64,000 nucleotides of DNA from DHVE2 group archaeon (GCA_027023265.1 JALVVV010000049.1:62001-126000); one strand, 5' to 3'; counted from the first letter of the stretch, positions 28,799-38,761 are shown. Program-made: numbers and translations. Notes: a model not told the origin generated them from the sequence alone.

Positions 28799-28926
28799 CG
28801 AAGGGCATATTATCTATGAGAGAAAATTCAAATGATGTCACAGAAATCCGCAAAAATACCCAAAACCCCAAGGGATGCGGGGGCTGGGATTTGAACCCAG
28901 GAACCCCTACGGGACTGGCCCCTCAA
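28585..28926 (+). CDS. SSV-type integrase, N-terminal portion int(N)
   Basis: MDLAAYEEIGKCKISLKRAKKNISYPMVRFPHEYL...NPKGCGGWDLNPGTPTGLAPQ enters the att repeat in the same frame as int(C). Confidence 0.8.
28875..28926. repeat. attR: 52-bp repeat overlapping intact tRNA-Leu
   Basis: Identical to 3855-3906. Confidence 0.95.
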
Positions 28927-28960
28927 GCCAGCGCCTTTGGCCAAGCTCGACAACCCCCGC
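28877..28960 (-). tRNA. tRNA-Leu (GAG anticodon)
   Basis: GCGGGGGTTGTCGAGCTTGGCCAAAGGCGCTGGCTTGAGGGGCCAG...GGTTCAAATCCCAGCCCCCGC; anticodon loop TTGAGGG; long variable arm; paired acceptor stem. Confidence 0.95.
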
Positions 28961-29047
28961 TCAGGTGGTGTATGAAAAACATATTAATTTACCTTTCGCT
29001 TTGTACCGGGGAGCACGGCATAGCTATTTGAAGTATAACTTTATCAA

Positions 29048-29443
29048 TTGAGCACAAAAATAACAGAAATATACTTATACTTCAGCCAGATATTGAATAG
29101 TATGATAAGGGACATAGATAGTTTGATTAAAAAATCGAACAAGCTTTTACCTTCCGAAGACCTTTTTTTCGATGCAATGCATGATTTCATGAAAGATGAG
29201 ATAAAACTATACATGCGGGAAAAGCTAAACGAGAACCCTGAAATTAGAGAGAGAATCAGGGAAGCCATGATAGAGTATGTGGAAGCAAAGGTTAAAGAAT
29301 CAGAAGCCATGGCAAAGCTGGTAAAGGCCTACGCCGAGCTGGGAATAATAACTCTACCCCCGGAGTTGAGGGAAGAGATAATAAAATCCATGTACGGCAC
29401 CTTTCAGGAAGAAATAGATGAGATAATTGAAAAAACGCTTTAA
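29048..29443 (+). CDS. Hypothetical helical protein
   Basis: 131 aa ORF with good coding character. Confidence 0.6.
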   Translation: MSTKITEIYLYFSQILNSMIRDIDSLIKKSNKLLPSEDLFFDAMHDFMKDEIKLYMREKLNENPEIRERIREAMIEYVEAKVKESEAMAKLVKAYAELGIITLPPELREEIIKSMYGTFQEEIDEIIEKTL

Positions 29444-30012
29444 TCGATTATTTTAACTTTTCCCTCTTTTATCTCGATATTCACTATTGTTTTTATCTTC
29501 TTGCCTATTTTCTCTTCTATCGCTTCAATATTCTTACTTTTGTTCACTATAACCACTATATCAGCTATATCCGCTCCGGTCTTCCTTATTCCTTCTACCA
29601 CAGATATCATCGTGCCCCCGGTGCTGAGAACATCATCCACAAGCAGTAATTTTTCACCAGGACCAATTGAATTTATAAACAGTCTTCCAGAAGAATACCC
29701 TGTTTTCTGAGAAACCTCCACCTCTCCTGGCAACCCGTAAGCTCGCTTTCTGACCACAGTCATAGGCTTTTCAAGAACCATGCTGAGAGCCACACCTATT
29801 GGCAACCCCATGGCCTCCACAGTGAGAATCTTGTCAAAAGAATCAATATCAATGCGTTTTATTATCTCGTTAACTGCGTCTTTCAAAACGGCGGGGTCTA
29901 TCTGTGGTATTCCATCTGTTAGAGGATGGATAAAATACGGGTAATCTCCCTTCATAATGACAGGCGCATTTTCTAAAGATTCCCTCAACCTCTTCATTGT
30001 ATCAGCTCCCAC
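29440..30012 (-). CDS. Purine phosphoribosyltransferase (adenine/hypoxanthine type)
   Basis: LLLVDDVLSTGGTMISV PRPP-binding motif. Confidence 0.88.
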   Translation of the reverse strand: MGADTMKRLRESLENAPVIMKGDYPYFIHPLTDGIPQIDPAVLKDAVNEIIKRIDIDSFDKILTVEAMGLPIGVALSMVLEKPMTVVRKRAYGLPGEVEVSQKTGYSSGRLFINSIGPGEKLLLVDDVLSTGGTMISVVEGIRKTGADIADIVVIVNKSKNIEAIEEKIGKKIKTIVNIEIKEGKVKIID

Positions 30013-30650
30013 TTCCCACTGTTTCTTTCAACTATTCTCCTATCCTTCAGGTCCCGGAGCACTTCGCCTATAACGCGCATGCTCACATTTATATCAAACT
30101 GCTCCAACAAAGAGTTCTTTATCGCCTTTATATTCTTAGGTTCGTAAAGCGTCTTTTGAACCAAATTTCTAAGGTCTTCGTAAACATTCCATGGAAATAT
30201 GAACCATGTCCAGTTATCCTCAGGCACTTCTTCCGAATAGAAATCAGGCACATACTTAGAATGCGTTATGTGCAGGAGCGTGGCAGTTTTAGCTTCCGCA
30301 GGCTCATGTCCTACTACGTGCTCCAGGGCAAGCTTTAGGCTCTGTCCAGTATCCGTTACATCGTCCACCACTAAAACTCGTTTTCCCTTTATACTAACCT
30401 GAAGCCCCTGCGCCAATTTAGCCTTTCCATCGGGCGTTGCGGTTAATCCCCAGTGCTCCGTCTTAACCGCGTACAAATCTTTTATGTTAAGGTAATCGGA
30501 AATTAACCGGGCTGGAACGAGTCCTCCGCGCGCAAGACCAATCACTATCTCCGGGTTGTATCCGCTTTTCTTAACCTTTCGCACAATATCCTTGCTCCAG
30601 TTTTCAATGTCCCTCCATGTGACGAGCCGGCAGTGAAACTTTTCAACCAT
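29994..30650 (-). CDS. Phosphoribosyltransferase with C-terminal winged-helix-like region
   Basis: VLVVDDVTDTGQSLKLAL PRPP motif. Confidence 0.85.
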   Translation of the reverse strand: MVEKFHCRLVTWRDIENWSKDIVRKVKKSGYNPEIVIGLARGGLVPARLISDYLNIKDLYAVKTEHWGLTATPDGKAKLAQGLQVSIKGKRVLVVDDVTDTGQSLKLALEHVVGHEPAEAKTATLLHITHSKYVPDFYSEEVPEDNWTWFIFPWNVYEDLRNLVQKTLYEPKNIKAIKNSLLEQFDINVSMRVIGEVLRDLKDRRIVERNSGKWELIQ

Positions 30651-30722
30651 TCAATCACCGCGTGGCTATGCTAATAGAAGTAATAAAAATTTCGTTGCAC
30701 TTCAAAAATTATGCATTGTGCA

Positions 30723-32573
30723 TTAATTTTTAGGCAACTCAATAACGAACACGCTTCCCTTTGGCTCATTATCTCTCACAAGTATGCGGCCGTTGTGCAT
30801 GGCAACAATCCTTTTAACGATGGATAGTCCGAGTCCGGTACCCCCCTTACCGTACTTGACGAAAGAGTCGAATATTTTATCTTTCAATTCGTCTGGAACA
30901 CCCGGTCCGTTATCCGCAACGCTGATATTAATGGTTTTATCATCTTCAAAAACTTTTATTTTCACCTCGCTTGCACCGTGCTTGAACGCGTTAATAACAA
31001 GGTTAAACACCGCTTCCCTCAACAGAGCAGAGTACCCAACATACTCAATATTCTCATCGCACTCAACTTCTATCTTTGCATTTCTAAATCTGCTCCTGGC
31101 AGAATCGGCAACGACTTTTAATATGCTAATTACGGAAAATCTCTCCTTAGCATCATTTATTTTGCCCATGTCCAGCTTTGAAAGCATGTTAACATCCTGT
31201 ATGAGCTTCAAGGCATTTTCCACAGCATCTTCTATTGTATCAAGATACGCAGGCTCGAAATCCTCCCGGAGAATGTCCACGTATCCCTGAATGACCGAAA
31301 GGGGAGTTTTCAGGTCATGGGTTACTACGTGAAGCAGCGTACGCTGGAATTCTCTGGCTTCAATAAGCTTGTTTTCCAGCTCCTTTCTCTTGGATATATC
31401 AAGCACAGTGGCCATCGTGCCCATTATATTTCCCGAGTCATCTCTGAGAGGAGAAGCGTAAATAAGCGCAGGCATGGAAGAACCGTCTTTCTTAATCAGG
31501 TAAGCTTCGTATGAATCAGATATGCCCATTTTCCTTCTTTTTATCCCTTCTAAAACTGCATTGCGGCTCTTTTCATCAATAAAATCAAGGATGGACCGGC
31601 CAATCATCTCATCTTCCATATAACCCAGCATATTGCACATCGCTTTATTCACAAAAGTAATCCTGTTTTCCAAATTTGTGGATACTATCCCCGTAAGAGT
31701 GCTGCTAACCAGGCTCTTGTACTTCTCCTCTTTGTCCATCAATTCCTTATAAAGCTGTGCGTTGTGGATTATCATCGATAGATACGTTGATATTAACCTG
31801 AGAACCCGGATATCCCTCTCTGAAAAAGCGGCGACCTTTTTGCTTTGAACACTCAACACACCCAGAACCATGTCTCGATAGACCAAGGGTATGCCAACCC
31901 ACGAGCGCATGGGCGTGCCGAGCAATTTTGGATTTGACGGCAAAGGGTCTTTAGAAAAATCCCTTATATAAACTTCCTTTTTGTGTAAAATAACCCATCC
32001 AGTTAGCGTGTCACGGTCATTTAGAGGAGCACTCGTTTTAGGATACCTCCTGTTTTCCCCCACCACAAATTCCGCTATAACCTGATTTTTCTCGTAATCG
32101 ACCGTGGATATGACAAAGGCATCTACGTTGTCAATAACTCTGGATATTTTCTCATATGCAATCTCAAATATCCTTTCAAGGTCGGTGACCACGCCCATGT
32201 TTTTAGCAAATTCGTAAGCCACTTGCAGTTCTCCGTTTTTCTCTTTAAGCTCTTCCTTGGCAAATACAATTTTATCAAAATCAATTATTGTAATTGCAAC
32301 ATAATTCCCGAGTTTGGACGCACTCAGATGAATCCATACCCCTTTGTCCTTAACCTGCGCTCTAACTATTATTCTACGTTCAATCCCGGTTTTTGCCTTT
32401 TCAATCATATCTACCGTTTCACTTCTGTATTCTGGAACCACAAAATCCATAAAGTTTTTTCCAATTACCTCATCTCTGCGAATGTTAGCCTTTATCTCAA
32501 TCTCCCGATTTATATACTTCACAGTGTAATTATCGTCCACAAGCACAATACCTATACCTATCGAATCAAACAT
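30723..32573 (-). CDS. PAS-GAF-PAS sensor histidine kinase
   Basis: VVTHDLKTPLSVIQGYV H-box, NAFKHGASE N-box, GTGLGLSIVKRIV G-box; start uncertain (ORF open to 32753). Confidence 0.9.
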   Translation of the reverse strand: MFDSIGIGIVLVDDNYTVKYINREIEIKANIRRDEVIGKNFMDFVVPEYRSETVDMIEKAKTGIERRIIVRAQVKDKGVWIHLSASKLGNYVAITIIDFDKIVFAKEELKEKNGELQVAYEFAKNMGVVTDLERIFEIAYEKISRVIDNVDAFVISTVDYEKNQVIAEFVVGENRRYPKTSAPLNDRDTLTGWVILHKKEVYIRDFSKDPLPSNPKLLGTPMRSWVGIPLVYRDMVLGVLSVQSKKVAAFSERDIRVLRLISTYLSMIIHNAQLYKELMDKEEKYKSLVSSTLTGIVSTNLENRITFVNKAMCNMLGYMEDEMIGRSILDFIDEKSRNAVLEGIKRRKMGISDSYEAYLIKKDGSSMPALIYASPLRDDSGNIMGTMATVLDISKRKELENKLIEAREFQRTLLHVVTHDLKTPLSVIQGYVDILREDFEPAYLDTIEDAVENALKLIQDVNMLSKLDMGKINDAKERFSVISILKVVADSARSRFRNAKIEVECDENIEYVGYSALLREAVFNLVINAFKHGASEVKIKVFEDDKTINISVADNGPGVPDELKDKIFDSFVKYGKGGTGLGLSIVKRIVAMHNGRILVRDNEPKGSVFVIELPKN

Positions 32574-32706
32574 TGCAAATTTTTGCTCCTCGCTCACAGA
32601 CGAGTATGTAACAAAACAAATATAACCTTTTCTTTCCCCAAGAGCATTTGCATTACCTAAAAACGAGTTATTTGAAATAGAGAAAAATATGCAAATCCAT
32701 GCTTCA

Positions 32707-33186
32707 TTAAGAGGTATCGTTAAGAGGAGTTTTATAAATCTGCACAGTAACATCTGCGTTATTCGGGAGGGAATACATAATTATCCATTTCCCGTAAGGT
32801 CCGTTCATTGGTGTCTCTAAATTTATTGTCACACCAGATTTATATGTAGTTCCACGAGGCACGTTACTATATGTAACGCCGAAATCCTGTTGAAGAAAAA
32901 CGTGAGGGTCATAGAGACGTACATAACTATCCTTACTCACAGTGCTTGGGTCAAATATAACCAGAACCCCAACCATTCTCCATGTCTCGTTCACCTCTAA
33001 TCCCTTCAAACCATCCCCAGAGATGTTAAACGTTTCAACCAAAACACCGGGCATAGACACAAAATCAGGAGCTTGAGTAACCTCCTCATTCTTAGGCACG
33101 AACAATGTACCCGCAATTACAAGGTAGCCAAATACAAGCAAAATAACCACAATCCCAGCAAGCACCGTGTACTTTCTTTTGGTCAT
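32707..33186 (-). CDS. Membrane-anchored hypothetical protein
   Basis: N-terminal TM TVLAGIVVILLVFGYLVIAG; start inferred. Confidence 0.65.
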   Translation of the reverse strand: MTKRKYTVLAGIVVILLVFGYLVIAGTLFVPKNEEVTQAPDFVSMPGVLVETFNISGDGLKGLEVNETWRMVGVLVIFDPSTVSKDSYVRLYDPHVFLQQDFGVTYSNVPRGTTYKSGVTINLETPMNGPYGKWIIMYSLPNNADVTVQIYKTPLNDTS

Positions 33187-33369
33187 CACCACCATCTCGT
33201 TGACCATATATAGCATAGAAGGACATATACCTAACGGATGGTACAAAGAAATACAGAAATATACATCATCAATCAAATTAGAAGATGAATACGCAACTCA
33301 AATTTCTTCAATTAGTTCTCATACAATGCACTCTTAAATTGTTTAATACCCGAATAACATGAGGTCTCG

Positions 33370-34647
33370 GTGATGGCAATGGTGGAAATCAAACCATTTA
33401 AAGCGATACATTACAACGAAGAGGAAATAGGCAAAGATTTGAGCGACGTGATAACTCAGCCCTACGATAAGATTGATGCGAAGATGCAGGACTCGTATTA
33501 CAAGAAAAGCGAGTACAACTTTGTGAAGCTGATTCTCCCGAAGGAAGAGAACAGGTACGAAATCGCAGCTAAAAGGCTGAAAGAGTGGAAAGAGAACGGG
33601 ATTTTAAAGAGAGACGAAAAACCGGGAATTTACATTTATACGCAGGAGTTCGAGCTCCGCGGGAAGAAGTACACACGAAGAGGATTCATCGCCGCCATGC
33701 GCCTGCATCCCTTCGAAGAGCGCGTGGTACTTCCGCATGAGAAGACTCACAAAGGTCCCAAGGAAGACAGATTGAACATGCTCAGAGCGACAAAAACCAA
33801 TTTAGAAGCTGGATTCGTTCTGTTCAAAGACGACGGAAGAGTGCGAGAAATAATCGACGAAGTAGTCAGAGGAGAGCCTGATTTTTACGGCACTGATGAA
33901 TTCGGCACACTCACCAAATTGTTCAAAGTAGAGGATGAAGAGAAGATAAAAATAATTCAAGAGGTTCTCAAGGATGAGCAAGTGGTCATAGCGGACGGGC
34001 ATCACCGCTATGAAACGGCGGTGTTCTTCCGGGACGAGATGAGAAAGAATCATAAAAGGTGGAAAGAAAACAACGCGTTCAATTACCGCATGACTTACAT
34101 GGTTCCCCTCGACGATCCCGGGCTAATTGTTCTCCCCACCCATCGCCTTCTGCTGAAGGAAAAGATGCCCAGCGATGTATTCGAGAAACTGAAGAAATAT
34201 TTCAGCGTGGAAGAAATCGAAAAGGAAGATGCGGAAAGATGGCTGAAAAATAACGCTGACACGAATTCTTTCGTTATGTACCAGGACGGCAAAGCGTACG
34301 GGCTGCGCAGGTTCAGGGACGTGTCCGATATAATACGCGGAGAGTGGAGTGACGAGTACAAATCCTTGGATGCGGTGGTTCTAAGGGAAGTAATATTGAG
34401 GAGCATGGGAGTGGAAAACCCGAAGATAGATGAAGACATAGCGTACGAGAGATGGATTGAGGACGCAATTGCAAGAGTGGACAATGGAGAGGCGAAGGTC
34501 GCATTTCTTATGAATCCCACGCCGCCAGAGAAAGTGTTAGAGGTCGCGAAGAACTTAGAGCGCATGCCTCAGAAAACCACGGATTTCTACCCAAAGGTCA
34601 TCTCCGGGTTCACAATGATGCCCGTTTCGGAGGACGAGCTCCTCTGA
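33370..34647 (+). CDS. DUF1015 family protein
   Basis: EIKPFKAIHYN..DVITQPYDKID; VIADGHHRYETA. Confidence 0.9.
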   Translation: MMAMVEIKPFKAIHYNEEEIGKDLSDVITQPYDKIDAKMQDSYYKKSEYNFVKLILPKEENRYEIAAKRLKEWKENGILKRDEKPGIYIYTQEFELRGKKYTRRGFIAAMRLHPFEERVVLPHEKTHKGPKEDRLNMLRATKTNLEAGFVLFKDDGRVREIIDEVVRGEPDFYGTDEFGTLTKLFKVEDEEKIKIIQEVLKDEQVVIADGHHRYETAVFFRDEMRKNHKRWKENNAFNYRMTYMVPLDDPGLIVLPTHRLLLKEKMPSDVFEKLKKYFSVEEIEKEDAERWLKNNADTNSFVMYQDGKAYGLRRFRDVSDIIRGEWSDEYKSLDAVVLREVILRSMGVENPKIDEDIAYERWIEDAIARVDNGEAKVAFLMNPTPPEKVLEVAKNLERMPQKTTDFYPKVISGFTMMPVSEDELL

Positions 34648-34649
34648 TT

Positions 34650-35948
34650 TTATATTTTCTTCATTTCCTTCAGGTAAATTTTCCACGAGAACCCGTCGTA
34701 ATAGATATTGCGAACTTCATTTTCCACCTCGCCCACCTGATTGTCCACCGGGTCCGAGCGCCAGAATTTCTTCTTGGGGTAGAATTCTTCCGCAATATCG
34801 TCGTTGGCAATCATTCTAAACGCGTCCAAATTTCCGAAGTAAAACTCGTTCTCCACCATCGTATGTCGCTTCAAATTTCCGAAGGACGCGTCCACGGGAT
34901 ACCATTTTCCGTCGATGTTCACCTGAGCCCAATCATGAGAGCCCGCGTAATACGGAGTGATGAACCAGCCGCTCTGCCATTTCGCCGGAATACCGGAGAT
35001 TCTCGCAAGTACAATGAAAAGAATTGCGTGAAATCCGCAATCTCCTTTCAAATTAGTGGCCGCATACTCCCCTATGTTCTCGTATGTTCCGTAATTTTTA
35101 ACGTAAAAATAGCGCATGTGCGATGTCACCCATTCATAAATTCTCCTCGCTTTTTCCAGCTCGCTATCGATGCCCTCAGTAATGGTGTTCGCTATATTTT
35201 TCAGATAAGGAGAGAAAATAATGTGCGGGTATTTCTCCCGCGTATATTTTTCCTCTATTTTTCCTTCAATTCCCCCGGAGACCTCGGAAATTTCGTACGA
35301 AAACTCCAACTTTATTTCTCGCTTCCTCGTTTCGAAATACGCAGTTTTCTGCTCTCCGTCGTTCACGTAAAGATATTCAGGTGATGAGGAAATTACTCTT
35401 ACATTATTTATTTGAAAATTCTCCTTGGGCACGGGAAGCCACACGCGGAACCTCTCGCCTTCGTATTTTTTCCTTATTCTCATCTTTATTCCCGCGGTAA
35501 TTCTGTACCTTTTTATCTCCCACGTATTCATCCTTATCAAAGTCCCCAAAAGAAGCTCGTTCGTCCTCGTATCTTTCTTTTTCACCCTTCTATTCGAAAG
35601 CGATGGGGAGGAAAAAATAAGGTTATCTTCGAACCTGTTAAAGCATCTCATTTTTTTATCTATTTTTCGGCAATCTAACCAGCCATTGTCCAGCCAAGCG
35701 TCTATTTCGGATTCTTTTACCCCGCGAATATCCCTTTTTAACATTTCCCGAGCTTTCTCCATGGTTATTGAATACTCCTTGCGCAATCTAAAAATTCTCT
35801 CTTTCTCGTATCGCAATCGCAGAACCATGCATGGCGGAAGGTTCATTGAGAGATATTCATTTATTTTTTTCACCGCAGTCCTGAAATCCCCCATGTTCTC
35901 TAAGATTTCAATTTCTTCGGGAAGGGATGCGATGAGAAAATCAATCAT
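34650..35948 (-). CDS. Transglutaminase-like domain protein
   Basis: GDCGFHAILFIVLARISGIPAKW...SHDWAQVNIDGKWYPVDAS (Cys/His/Asp). Confidence 0.88.
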   Translation of the reverse strand: MIDFLIASLPEEIEILENMGDFRTAVKKINEYLSMNLPPCMVLRLRYEKERIFRLRKEYSITMEKAREMLKRDIRGVKESEIDAWLDNGWLDCRKIDKKMRCFNRFEDNLIFSSPSLSNRRVKKKDTRTNELLLGTLIRMNTWEIKRYRITAGIKMRIRKKYEGERFRVWLPVPKENFQINNVRVISSSPEYLYVNDGEQKTAYFETRKREIKLEFSYEISEVSGGIEGKIEEKYTREKYPHIIFSPYLKNIANTITEGIDSELEKARRIYEWVTSHMRYFYVKNYGTYENIGEYAATNLKGDCGFHAILFIVLARISGIPAKWQSGWFITPYYAGSHDWAQVNIDGKWYPVDASFGNLKRHTMVENEFYFGNLDAFRMIANDDIAEEFYPKKKFWRSDPVDNQVGEVENEVRNIYYDGFSWKIYLKEMKKI

Positions 35949-36469
35949 GAAATCTCCTTTGCAAGGTTCATCAGCCCGCCATGGTCGTAGATGTCCATGG
36001 CCACCTTTGACATTGGCTTGCCCTGAATTATTAATTTTCCATCTTTCTTAATTTCCCCAGTCTCCAAATTAACTTCAATCTCATCTCCATTCTTCAATTC
36101 GGTGTCGAATATCCCCGGTGCCTCGATTAAAGGCAATCCAGAATTTATGACGTTTCTCTTGTAAATTGCGCCGAAGCTCTCTCCGATAATTAAAGATATG
36201 CCCAGCGAGATGAAACAGTCCACGGCTTGCTGCCTCGATGAGCCAGAGCCGAAATTTCTGCCGACCACGAGGATGTCGCCGGGCTTCGCCTCCTGTGGAA
36301 AATCCTCCCAGCCCGGAAGATTGGAAAATGCGTGCTTGCCCATCTCCTTCAAATCGGTAATGTAAAGGAATCTATTGTGAAAAATCATGTCGGTGTCTAT
36401 GTTATCTATCCTTTTTCCGTTCTCGTCCTCAATTTTCCATATTCTTCCTTTGATAACCCTGGGTTTCAT
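35945..36469 (-). CDS. Aconitase/isopropylmalate dehydratase small subunit-like
   Basis: VVGRNFGSGSSRQQAVDCFISLGISLIIGESFGAIYKRN. Confidence 0.88.
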   Translation of the reverse strand: MKPRVIKGRIWKIEDENGKRIDNIDTDMIFHNRFLYITDLKEMGKHAFSNLPGWEDFPQEAKPGDILVVGRNFGSGSSRQQAVDCFISLGISLIIGESFGAIYKRNVINSGLPLIEAPGIFDTELKNGDEIEVNLETGEIKKDGKLIIQGKPMSKVAMDIYDHGGLMNLAKEIS

Positions 36470-36555
36470 AAGTGGATATTACATTGCTTTAATTAAACCT
36501 TACTACACTCATCTGAACAAAAATGTTATATGTATTACACACATACCACCCTTAA

Positions 36556-36786
36556 ATGCCTTCAGAATACAGCGCTAAAATCGAAGAGATTATGGTTCGG
36601 GAGCTGGGTCAATTGGGCAAGTTCGTTATAAAAAAGCAGTGCAGAGACTTGGGCATAGACCCCGACAACATTAGAGATGTGGACATTCCCAAATTAGCAA
36701 AAGCATTGGGTAAAGTTATGGTCACGTTCGGAGGGGAGGAAAAGGCGAGGGACATAGAACTGGAGATTAGCAGACTCATACGTTGA
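36556..36786 (+). CDS. Small conserved-type hypothetical protein
   Basis: 76 aa ORF in the intergenic space, overlapping the convergent taw1 gene by 11 bp. Confidence 0.6.
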   Translation: MPSEYSAKIEEIMVRELGQLGKFVIKKQCRDLGIDPDNIRDVDIPKLAKALGKVMVTFGGEEKARDIELEISRLIR

Positions 36787-37726
36787 TTTTCTCTGGATTG
36801 CTTTTGCTGGATAACAGCACAACTCTGCTGTCTTCTTTTTCATCCACATAGTAATAGCCTGTTTTTTCTCCCAGTTCCCTGGAAAATTCGCGTATCTCTT
36901 CGTGGGACGGCATATTGGTAACGTTAAGTCTTTCCCGGGAATAACCCACAAACACATAGCCTTTAGGTTCTATGAACATAGGCTCTGCTTTGGAATCAAG
37001 CTTAGCATAGTCATCCAAGTAATCCATGTTCCAGCCCTTAACCAATGTATGCCGTATGACCGTTCTCGTGTCCAAAGATGGAAGAAGCTCTAAAGTTCTC
37101 ATCAACCGTTCCCATCCATTCTTTATAAGCGGCACCAAAAGCTTTTTGTAAATACCCTCGTTAGGTGCTGCAAGAGTAACATACAGTTGAGTTGGAAGCG
37201 GATCTAAATTTTCCAAAACATCGGGCATGGTTCCGTTGGTCACCAAAAAAGTGGTGAATCCTCTCTTGTGATACTCTTCTATCAGTTCACCAAGACGGGG
37301 ATAAAGAGTAGGCTCGCCAGTCAAAGATATTGCCACGTGCTTGGGTTCCATGGCCTCTTCCCATTTTTTTCTGTCCACTCGTGAATCGCCTTTGTACCCC
37401 ACAATTAGTCTCCTTTGCTGCCTTATACTCTCCTCCACAATGAACTCGGGGTCATCCACCTCTTTCAAATACACTTCACTGAACCCCTGAAAGCGCCAGC
37501 AAAACAGGCAATTTTGCGTGCAGTTATTAACAGTCGGGGTCATCTGAAGGCACCTGTGCGTCTTTATCCCATAAAACTGCTGCTTGTAGCAAAACCTATT
37601 GCGAAGTAAACTTTCGCGGAGCCAGTGGCAGAGCTTGACCGCACTGTGATTGCCAACCATGGCATATCCCTGCCGCTCCAAAATCCTCCTTGTATCCACG
37701 TCCATAGCGCCATGGTATAAATCCAC
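36776..37726 (-). CDS. taw1: tRNA 4-demethylwyosine synthase (radical SAM)
   Basis: CLQMTPTVNNCTQNCLFCWRFQGF, AISLTGEPTLYP, TFLVTNGTMPDVL. Confidence 0.93.
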   Translation of the reverse strand: MDLYHGAMDVDTRRILERQGYAMVGNHSAVKLCHWLRESLLRNRFCYKQQFYGIKTHRCLQMTPTVNNCTQNCLFCWRFQGFSEVYLKEVDDPEFIVEESIRQQRRLIVGYKGDSRVDRKKWEEAMEPKHVAISLTGEPTLYPRLGELIEEYHKRGFTTFLVTNGTMPDVLENLDPLPTQLYVTLAAPNEGIYKKLLVPLIKNGWERLMRTLELLPSLDTRTVIRHTLVKGWNMDYLDDYAKLDSKAEPMFIEPKGYVFVGYSRERLNVTNMPSHEEIREFSRELGEKTGYYYVDEKEDSRVVLLSSKSNPEKINV

Positions 37727-37730
37727 TTAT

Positions 37731-38375
37731 TTAACTTTGTTGTTCCTCTTCTTCTTTCTGCCCCTCATCAGAACCTTCAACATTCTCTCCATTTTCCTCA
37801 TTTTTGATATATCTCTTGCAAATTATATACGTCTCCGAGCTGCTTGGCTTAGATGCCTTTGGTTTGTGCACCTTCACCAGTTCAAACTCTTTTTTGAGTT
37901 TTCGCACAAAGCCCCTGAGCATGTCCCCCTGAAAAACCTTTACAACCATATGCCCTCTTTCCTTCAAGAAAATCCTCGCCATTTCTTCCGCTCTCTCTGC
38001 AAGCTCCATGGACCTCGCGTGGTCCCAGGAACTCACACCTGAAATCTTGGGAGCCATGTCCGAGATGATTACATCAACCTCATTTACCCTCGCCCTTATT
38101 CTATTTACAACATCATCGCTGAATATATCACCGCGAACAAACTCCACACCTTTAATCCTCAAAGGATTGAGATCAACGGCAATCACACGACCAGCGTCGC
38201 CAACAAGTTCCCTCGAAACCTGGCTCCACCCACCAGGGGATGCCCCAAGGTCAAGGACCACATACCCTCTCTTAATCACGTAAAAACGCTCGTTAATTTG
38301 GATTAACTTGAACGCCGCGCGGCTAACATAACCCTTCTTTTTCGCCAAAAAATAATAATAATCGTTTTTTTTCAA
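37731..38375 (-). CDS. rlmE: 23S rRNA 2'-O-methyltransferase RlmE/FtsJ family
   Basis: SRAAFKLIQINERF, VLDLGASPGGWSQV, DVIISDMAPKISG. Confidence 0.93.
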   Translation of the reverse strand: MKKNDYYYFLAKKKGYVSRAAFKLIQINERFYVIKRGYVVLDLGASPGGWSQVSRELVGDAGRVIAVDLNPLRIKGVEFVRGDIFSDDVVNRIRARVNEVDVIISDMAPKISGVSSWDHARSMELAERAEEMARIFLKERGHMVVKVFQGDMLRGFVRKLKKEFELVKVHKPKASKPSSSETYIICKRYIKNEENGENVEGSDEGQKEEEEQQS

Positions 38376-38761
38376 TGGTTCTTCTCCTCTTCTTCCACAA
38401 ACTTGGTATATTCTTCCGCGTCCATTAACTCTTTTGCTTCATCAGGGTTCTCCAGCTCTACTTCTATGAGCCAGTTCTGGTACGGGTCCTCGTTTAGCAG
38501 CTCCGGCTGGTCCACAACCATGTCATTTATGGCCACAACCTTACCTGACAGGGGCATGTACACGTCGCTTGAGCTTTTAACCGATTCAACAACACCGAAA
38601 GGCTCGCCCTTCTTTATGGTTGCGCCAACCTCAGGAAGCTCCACGTAAACAATATCGTTTAGTTGCTCCTGTGCGTAATAAGTAATCCCAATTTTTGCCT
38701 TGTTTCCCTCTATCTTCGCCCACTCGTGGCTCTTCGTGTATTTCAAATCTTCAGGATACAT
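38372..38761 (-). CDS. gcvH: Glycine cleavage system H protein
   Basis: YTKSHEWAKIEG, lipoyl motif GVVESVKSSSDVYMPLSG; start MYPEDLKY. Confidence 0.93.
   Translation of the reverse strand: MYPEDLKYTKSHEWAKIEGNKAKIGITYYAQEQLNDIVYVELPEVGATIKKGEPFGVVESVKSSSDVYMPLSGKVVAINDMVVDQPELLNEDPYQNWLIEVELENPDEAKELMDAEEYTKFVEEEEKNH

Larger units (their letters stand above)
3855..28926. mobile_element. Integrated SSV-type element in tRNA-Leu, about 25.0 kb
   Basis: Perfect 52-bp direct repeat at both ends, intact tRNA-Leu at the right end, partitioned tyrosine integrase at both ends, replication and R-M genes between. Confidence 0.92.
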
